Origin: Prevotella sp. | Lineage (GTDB): Bacteria > Bacteroidota > Bacteroidia > Bacteroidales > Bacteroidaceae | Direction: 5' to 3' | Assembly: GCA_017430675.1 (NCBI GenBank) | Contig: JAFRMM010000011.1 | Location: forward strand, 1-35,205 | DNA: 35,205 nucleotides | Shown: one piece after another, positions 25,922 through 32,644 of the stretch | Numbering within the stretch: position 1 is the stretch's first letter | Layout: the number at the start of each line of letters is the position of its first letter | Program-made: the position numbers and the translations under genes | Notes under the pieces: model-generated | The model's input: only the letters and a program-made list of their open reading frames with translations | Database searches by the model: none | What the model was told of the DNA's origin: nothing

Positions 25922-27010
25922 ATGCTACATACTTTTTTTGAACTGATACAAGTATCTCTTGTCCAGAGGCAGGCATTGAGTTCGCTTCCATCGCCAGAAG
26001 AATGGCAGGAGTTGTTTAGTATTGCAAAGAAACATGGTCTGATGGGCATAGCCTATCATGGAGTGGAGCAATTGCGCGAGCAAGGGTATAAACCGCCTCG
26101 GGAATTACTTCTCAAATGGTTTGCTGCTTGTGAAAAGATCAGGAAGCGCAGTGCCATAATGAATACCAGAAGTAAAGAACTCCTCGATCGTTTACAGGTA
26201 GCAGGTTTCCATCCTACGATTTTGAAAGGTCAGGGCATCGCAAAGTATTATGACGGGCCCCTACAAGACTTGAGGCTATCAGGAGATATAGATGTCTATG
26301 TCAATTGTAATTGGAAAGACGCTATTGAATATGCCAAAAGCCTTGGTCAGGAAAAGGTGCATTGGGACTACAAACACCTGCACTTGAAGATATGGAAGGA
26401 TACCGCGGTAGAGTTTCATTACCATCCGGAGATTATGTTGAACCCGATAAAAAACAGGCGACTTCAGTCTTTTTTCAAACAAAATGAAGAACTCTTGTTC
26501 CATGAAGATGGCGAACTTGTAACTCCGAATGTTACCATGAACCTTTTCTATGTTCTATTGCATATTTATAGGCATTTTCATGGCAGTGGAATTGGACTAC
26601 GTCAATTAATTGACTATTATTTTGTGCTCCGCACTGCCAATGGTAATTATGGCAGTTACTGCCATCACGAATCTATCAATGCCTTGCTGGAAAGGTTTGG
26701 TATGCTTCGTTTTGCAAGGGGAGTGATGTGGGTGTTGCAAGAAATGACAGGACTGGAACGTCAATACATGTTCTGCGAACCCCTTGAGAGTGAAGGTCGG
26801 TTTATATTAAATGAGATATCTGTGGCAGGAAACCTCGGACGATATGATAAGCGATATGGTTCATTAAAAAAGTATGGGAAGTTGGGTGAGTTGGTCTCTA
26901 TTATCAGACATAGTTCCCATCTATTGAGGCATTACCCGTCAGATGCTCTCATGGCACCTGTCTGGTATGTATGGCATAAATGTTGGATGCTGAAGAATAC
27001 GAATAAATAA
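25922..27010 (+). CDS. NTP_transf_5-type nucleotidyltransferase-like protein
   Basis: This is a 362-residue protein of the 'uncharacterised nucleotidyltransferase' (NTP_transf_5) type. The catalytic-site signature is seen as ILKGQGIAKYYDGP, then LRLSGDIDVYV, giving the G-x-D-x-D-like acidic pair. A helical C-terminal half contains MNLFYVLLHIYRHFHGSGIGL and LRQLIDYYFVL, usual for this family. Its substrate is not established. I recall members often lying beside PqqD-like, HprK-like and S26-type genes, and exactly those three genes lie 4 kb downstream here. It may therefore belong to the peptide cassette more than to sugar assembly, despite sitting in the EPS operon 11 bp after the GT4 gene. 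Confidence 0.82.
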   Translation: MLHTFFELIQVSLVQRQALSSLPSPEEWQELFSIAKKHGLMGIAYHGVEQLREQGYKPPRELLLKWFAACEKIRKRSAIMNTRSKELLDRLQVAGFHPTILKGQGIAKYYDGPLQDLRLSGDIDVYVNCNWKDAIEYAKSLGQEKVHWDYKHLHLKIWKDTAVEFHYHPEIMLNPIKNRRLQSFFKQNEELLFHEDGELVTPNVTMNLFYVLLHIYRHFHGSGIGLRQLIDYYFVLRTANGNYGSYCHHESINALLERFGMLRFARGVMWVLQEMTGLERQYMFCEPLESEGRFILNEISVAGNLGRYDKRYGSLKKYGKLGELVSIIRHSSHLLRHYPSDALMAPVWYVWHKCWMLKNTNK

Positions 27011-27012
27011 AT

Positions 27013-28086
27013 ATGTTGAATTTTACGATTGGCCCAGTGATGATGGGTGATGCCGTGAGGTGTATAGGCTCTGGGCAGATTCCATACTTCAGAACAACAG
27101 AATTCTCGGAAGTGATGTTCGAGAATGAAAGGCTGATGAAAAAACTAGCGAAATCAGGGGAACATTCCCGAGTGGTTTTCGTTACGGGTTCTGGAACGGC
27201 TTCTATGGAAGCATCTGTCATGAATTTGTTTACGAAAGAAGACCGACTGCTCATCATCAATGGAGGAAGTTTTGGTGAACGATTCTGTAAAATATGTGAA
27301 ATACACGAGATTCCTTATACAGAGATTAATCCTGCATTGGGCAGAAATGTCACAGAAGAGATGTTGTTGCCGTATGAAGGTCAGGGCTTTTCAGGTTTTC
27401 TCGTGAACCTGAATGAGACTTCTACGGGCGTTTTGTATGATATAGAACTTATCAGTGACTTTTGCCGGCGCAACAATATCTTTCTTGTAGTCGATTCTAT
27501 CAGTTCTTTTCTGTGTGATCCCTTTGATATGGAAAGACTGGATGTCCAGGTGATGATAACTGGTTCACAAAAGGCTTTGGCTTGTCCTCCAGGCATTTCC
27601 GTGATTGTGTTATCAGAGAAGGCGGTCATGAGAGTAAACGCTCATCATGTCAGGTCGATGTATTTAGATTTAAAGGATGCGCTAAAAGATGGAGAGAGGG
27701 GACAGACTCCGTTTACGCCTGCTGTTGGAACTATACTACAAATCAATGCACGTCTGAAAGAGATTGATGCTGTTGGTGGCGTCGCGACCGAGATCCAACG
27801 GGTCGGTATGCTGGCTGAGGATTTCCGGACGAAGATAAAGGGGCTTCCTTTTGAGATAATATCTGAGTCCTTGTCAAATGCTGTGACACCCCTTCATCCG
27901 TTGACAACTTCTGCCTATGACATTTATACTATCCTGAAGAATGATTATGGAATATGGGTATGCCCTAACGGTGGCGTATTACGTGAGAAAGTATTTCGAG
28001 TTGGCCATTTAGGGGACTTGACTATAGATGATAACTCAAAGTTGATTGAGGCTTTTGAGGATTTACGAAACAGACATATTATATAA
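27013..28086 (+). CDS. Class V PLP-dependent aminotransferase (PhnW/AGAT-like)
   Basis: This 357-residue fold-type I PLP enzyme resembles alanine-glyoxylate and 2-aminoethylphosphonate aminotransferases. The start FTIGPVMMGDAV is the family opening (normally TPGP). FVTGSGTASMEA is the phosphate-binding loop, LVVDSISS gives the pyridine-N Asp (Asp161), and TGSQKALACPPG carries the Schiff-base Lys (Lys187). Arg residues in the C-terminal FRVGHLGDLT motif also fit. No PEP mutase or phosphonopyruvate decarboxylase is in the window, so a phosphonate product is not supported. With the cytidylyltransferase and polyol-phosphate transferase that follow directly, amination of a small ketose or polyol phosphate precursor is more likely. 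This is inference from neighbours. Confidence 0.85.
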   Translation: MLNFTIGPVMMGDAVRCIGSGQIPYFRTTEFSEVMFENERLMKKLAKSGEHSRVVFVTGSGTASMEASVMNLFTKEDRLLIINGGSFGERFCKICEIHEIPYTEINPALGRNVTEEMLLPYEGQGFSGFLVNLNETSTGVLYDIELISDFCRRNNIFLVVDSISSFLCDPFDMERLDVQVMITGSQKALACPPGISVIVLSEKAVMRVNAHHVRSMYLDLKDALKDGERGQTPFTPAVGTILQINARLKEIDAVGGVATEIQRVGMLAEDFRTKIKGLPFEIISESLSNAVTPLHPLTTSAYDIYTILKNDYGIWVCPNGGVLREKVFRVGHLGDLTIDDNSKLIEAFEDLRNRHII

Positions 28087-28088
28087 TA

Positions 28089-29444
28089 ATGAAAAAGGTA
28101 ATAACATACGGAACATTCGATTTGCTCCACAATGGGCATATACGTTTGTTGGAGAGAGCAAAGGCCTTGGGGGATTTTCTGATCGTTGGAGTGACGGCAG
28201 ACTCTTTCGATATGGTCAGAGGGAAGATCAATGTACAGCAGTCTTTGATGGAACGTATGGAAGCGGTCAAAGCGACAGGACTGGCTGATGAAGTTATTGT
28301 TGAAGAGTATGAAGGCCAGAAGATAGATGATATCGTCAGGTATAATATTGACGTGTTTGCCATAGGATCTGACTGGGTTGGCAAGTTTGACTATCTGAAT
28401 GAGTTCTGTCATGTCGTCTATTTGGAAAGGACAGAGGGCATCTCCAGTACAAAATTGCGTACAAATGGCCAGATTGTCCGGATTGGGGTCGTCTGTGATG
28501 AAAATGAATTTAACCTGATGTTTAAATTCGTAGAAGAGAGCCGTTTTGTCAATGGAGTCGCTGTTGATGCTATTTGTGTCCCTGAATTATCTATGATAGA
28601 TAAAACCTTTAGTGATTTGCCTGTTATCACTGACGATTATTGCAAACTGTTGGATAAGGTGGATGCAGTGTATGTCCTTTCGCATCTTGATAAACACTAC
28701 TCTCATATCAAAAAGGCATTGGAGGCGGGCAGACATGTCTTATGCGAGTCTCCGATGACCCGGTCCGTTGATGAGTGGGATGAGGTGACGGAGTTAGCAC
28801 ATTCGAGGGGCCTTGTGCTAATGGATGCTATTCGTACGGCCTATTCTACAGCCTATTATCGAATGCAACTATTGGTAAAGAGTGGTTTTATTGGCAAGAT
28901 CGTCTCTATAGATGCTTCATGTAGCAGTCTCCAGAAACAGAATGAGGGACTGAATACGGGGGGCAAATGGAGTGGCAGTTTATCCTCATGGGGACCAAAT
29001 GTGCTTCTTCCTGTTTTCCAGTTGTTGGGGACAGATTATAGAAATAAGCAAATATGTTCCATGTTCAAAGAAAACGGGGGCGATGGTTTCGACCTGTTTA
29101 CTAAGATATCCTTTGAGTTTCCTCATGCCGTTGCATCTGTAAAGGTGGGGAAAGGTGTAAAGACAGAGGGTGATCTTGTCATCTCGGGAACAGAGGGCTA
29201 TATCTATGTCCCTGCTCCTTGGTGGAAAACAGATTATTTTGAGATTCGAAGAGAGGATCCGACGCGGAATAAACGCTATTTCTATCAATTAGACGGAGAA
29301 GGAATACGATATGAAATCATATCTTTTATCAGAGAAATAAATCACAAGAAAGGTCTTTTATATATTACTGAAGAAGTATCCAAGAGCATAGTCAAAGTCA
29401 TGGAGGATTTCTATGTGAGAAAAGAATTTATTAAATTAGTATAG
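28089..29444 (+). CDS. Cytidylyltransferase fused to a Gfo/Idh/MocA oxidoreductase-like domain
   Basis: This is a 451-residue two-domain protein. Residues 1-125 are a TagD/GCT-like cytidylyltransferase: YGTFDLLHNGH (HxGH at 14-17) and RTEGISSTKLR (114-124), the CTP-binding signatures, so it should make a CDP-activated alcohol phosphate. From about 130 the chain resembles a Gfo/Idh/MocA dehydrogenase, with a Rossmann-like half and ALEAGRHVLCESPMTRS. Two key features of that family are off: the nucleotide-binding Gly motif reads GVVCDENE, and the catalytic Lys of the EKP motif is Ser (ESP, 220-222). The second domain may therefore be non-catalytic or use other chemistry. It lies 2 bp after the aminotransferase and 20 bp before a TagF-like gene. 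Confidence 0.85.
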   Translation: MKKVITYGTFDLLHNGHIRLLERAKALGDFLIVGVTADSFDMVRGKINVQQSLMERMEAVKATGLADEVIVEEYEGQKIDDIVRYNIDVFAIGSDWVGKFDYLNEFCHVVYLERTEGISSTKLRTNGQIVRIGVVCDENEFNLMFKFVEESRFVNGVAVDAICVPELSMIDKTFSDLPVITDDYCKLLDKVDAVYVLSHLDKHYSHIKKALEAGRHVLCESPMTRSVDEWDEVTELAHSRGLVLMDAIRTAYSTAYYRMQLLVKSGFIGKIVSIDASCSSLQKQNEGLNTGGKWSGSLSSWGPNVLLPVFQLLGTDYRNKQICSMFKENGGDGFDLFTKISFEFPHAVASVKVGKGVKTEGDLVISGTEGYIYVPAPWWKTDYFEIRREDPTRNKRYFYQLDGEGIRYEIISFIREINHKKGLLYITEEVSKSIVKVMEDFYVRKEFIKLV

Positions 29445-29464
29445 AAATATTGATTTGTAAGTTT

Positions 29465-30631
29465 ATGCATGTATCTCGAGCAAAAATAGATTATGAATTG
29501 AAACATCACAGTAGGGCGTTATCCCTCTTCAGGCTCCTCGCGAATACTATTATGCGTATTTGGGGAGTGTTTGTGTGGACTGATGATAAGATGGTCTTGT
29601 TCAGTTCTTTGGGAAGACGGTATAACGATAGTCCGAAAGCCATTTATGAATATATGATCAGCCAACCCAGATTCAGGGATTATAAGTTTGTGTGGGCATT
29701 GGAAGAAATGGATACCGAAATTCCTGGAAATCCACTGAAAGTCAAGGCTGATTCCATTAGGTACTTTATGCTTTCACTGAAAGCCCATTACTGGATAACG
29801 AGTGTGAATATAGAACGCAGTTTAAGGTATAAGAAAAAGGACTGTATCTATCTGAATACATGGCATGGGGTACCACTGAATGCTGTTGGCAATGCTGTTC
29901 CTGGGCGTCATGAATTTGATTATAGTCATCTGAATTTCCTCTGTTACGAGAGCGATTGGAGTAAGAAGGTTTATATGCAGAGTTTCAAGGTCCCCGAGCA
30001 CTTAATGCTGGCAAGCGGACTTCCCAGGAATGATGTGCTATATCATGTGGATAATACCAAGGTTGTGGCCCTGAAAAAGAAACTGGGGCTTCCATTGGAT
30101 AAGAAGGTTATTCTTTATGCCCCGACATGGAGAGACAGCAACGATCAGGGAAAGACCTATTCCCTCAAGCCTCCTATTCATCTGGACAAATGGGAAAAGA
30201 GACTGAAAGATGAATATGTCCTTCTGTTCAGGACTCACCATTACACAACTCTTCTGTTGGGAGTACAGTTCAATGATTTTGTCCGTGATTACTCTTCATA
30301 TCCAGATATCAATGATCTGTTTATGGTGAGCGACCTGCTGATTTCTGATTATTCATCCTGTATAACGGACTTCTCCATCCTGGAACGGCCCATTATCTGC
30401 TTTGCATACGATTATGATACATATTCAAAACAGCGTGGGGTAAATATTGATTTCCAGAAGGAAATGCCTGGTGGTATTCAGAGAACGGAAGAAGAAGTGT
30501 TAGACCGTATCCTGACGATGGATACAGAGGAAGAATGTCGTAAGACGCGAGAGATGTTGAAGGATAAGTTTACCTATATAGGTGGTCATGCCACGGAGAT
30601 ATGTGTAAACGCTGTATTTGGAGATGAATGA
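29465..30631 (+). CDS. CDP-glycerol glycerophosphotransferase family protein (TagF-like)
   Basis: This enzyme of about 388 residues transfers a polyol-phosphate group from a CDP-polyol to a glycan, here probably at the cytoplasmic face. Family motifs in order are IYLNTWHGVPL, LASGLPRNDVL, VILYAPTWRDS, LLFRTHHY, DINDLFMVSDLLISDYSS and GGIQRTEEEV. The catalytic His pair expected in TWHG and RTH is present. Residues about 20-35 (LFRLLANTIMRIWGVFVW) may be a membrane-associating helix. The ATG at 29465 is used; a TTG at 29450 is an alternative. It is the last gene of the EPS operon. With the preceding cytidylyltransferase it forms an activation-and-transfer pair. Confidence 0.87.
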   Translation: MHVSRAKIDYELKHHSRALSLFRLLANTIMRIWGVFVWTDDKMVLFSSLGRRYNDSPKAIYEYMISQPRFRDYKFVWALEEMDTEIPGNPLKVKADSIRYFMLSLKAHYWITSVNIERSLRYKKKDCIYLNTWHGVPLNAVGNAVPGRHEFDYSHLNFLCYESDWSKKVYMQSFKVPEHLMLASGLPRNDVLYHVDNTKVVALKKKLGLPLDKKVILYAPTWRDSNDQGKTYSLKPPIHLDKWEKRLKDEYVLLFRTHHYTTLLLGVQFNDFVRDYSSYPDINDLFMVSDLLISDYSSCITDFSILERPIICFAYDYDTYSKQRGVNIDFQKEMPGGIQRTEEEVLDRILTMDTEEECRKTREMLKDKFTYIGGHATEICVNAVFGDE

Positions 30632-30682
30632 TTGGCAAAGCAGAAAAAATGGCGGTGTGATGTAAAAAAATCGTGATTTTAT

Positions 30683-30713
30683 TTGGATGTTTCAGAAAAA
30701 CTTCTTATCTTTG
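30683..30713 (+). promoter_or_regulatory. Dedicated promoter for the small peptide gene
   Basis: A -33 TTG at 30683-30685, a 20-bp spacer and a -7 box TATCTTTG at 30706-30713 make a full-consensus Bacteroidota promoter. An AT-rich leader of about 40 nt follows before the ATG at 30759. A 135-bp gene with its own strong promoter and terminator is expected to be abundantly transcribed. Confidence 0.8.
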
Positions 30714-30758
30714 CCACCAAATTTATACATTAAACGTTTAATTAAAATTTTTTAGAAC

Positions 30759-30893
30759 ATGAAAAAGCAGTATTTAACTCCGGAAATGGAGGAATTCAAG
30801 TATGAGATTCCCAACCTCTTTGGTGAGGGTGAAACTGAGGGTGAAGGTGAAGGCCTCGGTGGAAGTGGTACAGAGGGTGATAACGCCGAGTAA
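30759..30893 (+). CDS. 44-residue Gly/Glu-rich peptide, candidate modified-peptide precursor
   Basis: This short gene begins MKKQYLTPEM and ends LGGSGTEGDNAE. The first 21 residues look like a leader, with a YxxPxM motif at residues 5-10. That resembles the YxxPxL leader motif bound by PqqD-like recognition elements in lasso peptide systems. The remaining 23 residues are almost entirely Gly and acidic residues (Glu at every second or third position), with only Thr26, Ser36 and Thr38 as hydroxyl residues and no Cys, Lys or aromatics. It has a consensus promoter 45 bp upstream and a terminator 25 bp downstream. It faces a PqqD/S26/HprK-like operon. No known precursor family is recognised. Many unrelated Bacteroidales peptides also begin MKK-x-Y-x-x-P, so the precursor role is inferred mainly from context. 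Confidence 0.7.
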   Translation: MKKQYLTPEMEEFKYEIPNLFGEGETEGEGEGLGGSGTEGDNAE

Positions 30894-30917
30894 TTGGAGC
30901 CTCATTCTAGAGACAAG

Positions 30918-30946
30918 CAGGGGATATGCATCAGACATATCCCCTG
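30918..30946. terminator. Hairpin terminator between convergent genes
   Basis: An 11-bp stem (CAGGGGATATG with CATATCCCCTG) encloses a 7-nt loop and is followed by a T-rich stretch on the plus strand. It lies 25 bp after the peptide gene and 17 bp from the end of the opposing PqqD gene, so it may serve both transcripts. Confidence 0.7.
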
Positions 30947-30962
30947 TTCATTTTATATCATC

Positions 30963-31235
30963 TCAATCCTCAATCATGTCATAGTTGCGCCATTTCTCTA
31001 ACAAGGCTGTGACATCTTTTAGGGCGACGGCCTTGTCTGCATCATATTCCTCACACAGTGCTGCCACTAACGATTCGACGGTGAAATCGCCTTGCTTGAC
31101 AGCATATCGCCAAAGGGCTGCCGTCGTCTCATTGGCAACCAACATCTTACCAAAGTTGACAGATCCCAGTTCTTCTGCGCAAATCACTTGTTCTCCACAT
31201 ACATCGCGCAGGATAAATCCTTTTTTTAATCTCAT
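30963..31235 (-). CDS. PqqD-family peptide-recognition protein
   Basis: This 90-residue protein has the PqqD/RRE plan: three N-terminal strands (LKKGFILRDVCGEQVICAEE in part), a 'N-E-T-x-x-x-LW' turn (VANETTAALWRYAV) that is the hallmark of PqqD-like folds, and a winged-helix half (FTVESLVAALCEEYDADKAVALKDVTALLEKW in pieces). Such domains bind the leader of a ribosomal peptide and present it to modifying enzymes. It is the last gene of a three-gene minus-strand operon and overlaps the peptidase gene by 4 bp. Its 3' end converges on the small peptide gene. Confidence 0.87.
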   Translation of the reverse strand: MRLKKGFILRDVCGEQVICAEELGSVNFGKMLVANETTAALWRYAVKQGDFTVESLVAALCEEYDADKAVALKDVTALLEKWRNYDMIED

Positions 31236-31660
31236 ATTCTTCTATAAATTGCTAATAAGTATCTTCGTATAGGTAACAAGAGGTACCAGCATTTTGCTCC
31301 AATCATTCTCCACCATGTGTAAAGGAATCTTTTATGCCCTTGGTTGTCAACGACGTGGGTGACGCGCGCCTTGATGTCTGAGATGAGACAGTGCTCCCTG
31401 CTGGCAAGGTTCCCGTCACCCATCAGTATGACATGGTCATCTGTGATGGCAAGGATACGATGAATAACGTATCTGTGATCATCAACCCATGCCAAAACAA
31501 CGTCACCACGCCTGACCTTGACTGCCTTCTCCATGATCACGCTTTCTTTTCCTCCTACGATGAAGGGCAGCATACTCTTCCCGTCGGCTGGCATGGTAAC
31601 GCTGATGCCTTCATCGACTAGGCGAATCGCCTCTTGTAATATAGGGTAATCTTCCTTCAT
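31232..31660 (-). CDS. S26-type (Ser-His) signal-peptidase-like protease
   Basis: This is a 142-residue member of the S24/S26 peptidase superfamily. The nucleophile motif is DGKSMLPFI (Ser29). The second motif RRGDVVLAW is followed by RYVIHRILAI, where His67 takes the general-base position. This is the Ser-His arrangement of the archaeal/SipW-like S26B group rather than the Ser-Lys of bacterial LepB. A later MGDGN motif matches the conserved Gly-Asp box. There is no N-terminal membrane anchor; the C-terminus is hydrophobic and basic (YTWWRMIGAKCWYLLLPIRR) and could associate with membrane. In this context it is a candidate for cleaving the leader from the modified peptide. It overlaps both neighbours by 4 bp. 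Confidence 0.85.
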   Translation of the reverse strand: MKEDYPILQEAIRLVDEGISVTMPADGKSMLPFIVGGKESVIMEKAVKVRRGDVVLAWVDDHRYVIHRILAITDDHVILMGDGNLASREHCLISDIKARVTHVVDNQGHKRFLYTWWRMIGAKCWYLLLPIRRYLLAIYRRI

Positions 31661-32529
31661 CCTTCAATGGTTGATTGACATAGTCTGGCTGCTGCCTCAT
31701 CAGGCAAGCATTCCAAGAACCAGATAGGAACCTTCTGTGCCATGAAATTGACCGTCTGATAGAGATGATCCGCCAGATGCCGATCCCATGTCATACGGGA
31801 CGCACTGGTCTTGATGACTATATAAGAGTCGATGCCTTTCACACGCTGAATCTTATTGGCGGGGGCCTGTTTTAGTTTGACAATACCGCCAAGGGGGTAT
31901 TTCACATTCCGATAGCAGGGGGTCTTACCGCTCCAGGGCGATCCGAACACATAGGCACTTCCATCTTCATATACACGCACGACGGGATTGTCATCATTGA
32001 TTAGTTCAGAACCTTCGATATGTTGGAGCCAGAGTCGGGCATGGGTGCTCTTGCCAGTGCCGCTGACACCTAGGAACATATAGCCGTGTCCATGGTGACT
32101 CACTACTGCAGAGTGGAACAGAAGGGTATGATAGGGCATCGTGCTAAAGGCAAACATGGCCATTAGTGCATTGTTGAGGGAAAACTTCGTAGCGTAGCCT
32201 GTCACGAACAGATCCCCTTTGGAAAAATCCCTTGGACAAGTCAGCCAACTGGCTAAACGGTCGTGTAACAGGAATTGTAATACATATTCCTCATCGGTCG
32301 TGTGGCCGAATAGGATTGTATAGTCTTCTTCATTTTGCCGATAGTCTTCAATGAAGTTCTCTATGGGCTTCTGGGTCTGATGGATATGGAGATTGAAGAC
32401 CTCCTTGGATGTGCTCTTGTCAGCCAGAAATGGCTCGTACTGTGTCATAAAGGAAAATATGGACTCTTCCGCTTCTACAGAGAAGCCATGCTCCGCTACT
32501 ATATAGTATTTTCTCATTGTATCATCCAT
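31657..32529 (-). CDS. HprK-like / PEP-carboxykinase-fold kinase
   Basis: This is a 290-residue P-loop protein related to the C-terminal kinase domain of HPr kinase. Features seen: LLFHSAVV before the P-loop, GVSGTGKSTHARLW (Walker A at 154-162), ELINDDNPVVR (acidic second motif, 175-185), a GSPWSGKTPCYRN loop and GGIVKLKQ. The N-terminal 130 residues have no HPr-binding domain. Standalone HprK-like kinases occur in modified-peptide clusters; the one in the paeninodin lasso cluster phosphorylates a core serine. Ser or Thr in the nearby peptide is therefore a candidate target. It is the first gene of the minus-strand operon. A second in-frame ATG at 32517 is an alternative start. Confidence 0.82.
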   Translation of the reverse strand: MDDTMRKYYIVAEHGFSVEAEESIFSFMTQYEPFLADKSTSKEVFNLHIHQTQKPIENFIEDYRQNEEDYTILFGHTTDEEYVLQFLLHDRLASWLTCPRDFSKGDLFVTGYATKFSLNNALMAMFAFSTMPYHTLLFHSAVVSHHGHGYMFLGVSGTGKSTHARLWLQHIEGSELINDDNPVVRVYEDGSAYVFGSPWSGKTPCYRNVKYPLGGIVKLKQAPANKIQRVKGIDSYIVIKTSASRMTWDRHLADHLYQTVNFMAQKVPIWFLECLPDEAAARLCQSTIEG

Positions 32530-32560
32530 GATGATATTTAATTATTTTCAAAAATCGCTG

Positions 32561-32598
32561 CAAAATTAGTAAAAATCCATCAAAAAGTATTATCTTTG
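32561..32598. promoter_or_regulatory. Divergent promoter region between kinase operon and ABC exporter
   Basis: On the plus strand TATCTTTG at 32591-32598 is a consensus -7 box for the exporter gene, but its -33 region (32566-32570, TTAGT) is poor. On the minus strand TAATTTTG (complement of 32561-32568) matches TAnnTTTG and could serve the kinase operon. The minus-strand -7 box overlaps the plus-strand -33 region, so the two promoters may compete or share a regulator. The whole 115-bp spacer is AT-rich. Confidence 0.5.
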
Positions 32599-32644
32599 CC
32601 CAATAATTTGAGATTTGTACTAGCATAATTAGGAATTATTATCT

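Noticed and set aside
27013..30631. Phosphonate (2-aminoethylphosphonate) pathway
   Set aside because: The aminotransferase is PhnW-like, but no PEP mutase or phosphonopyruvate decarboxylase is in the window and the cytidylyltransferase is of the TagD type.
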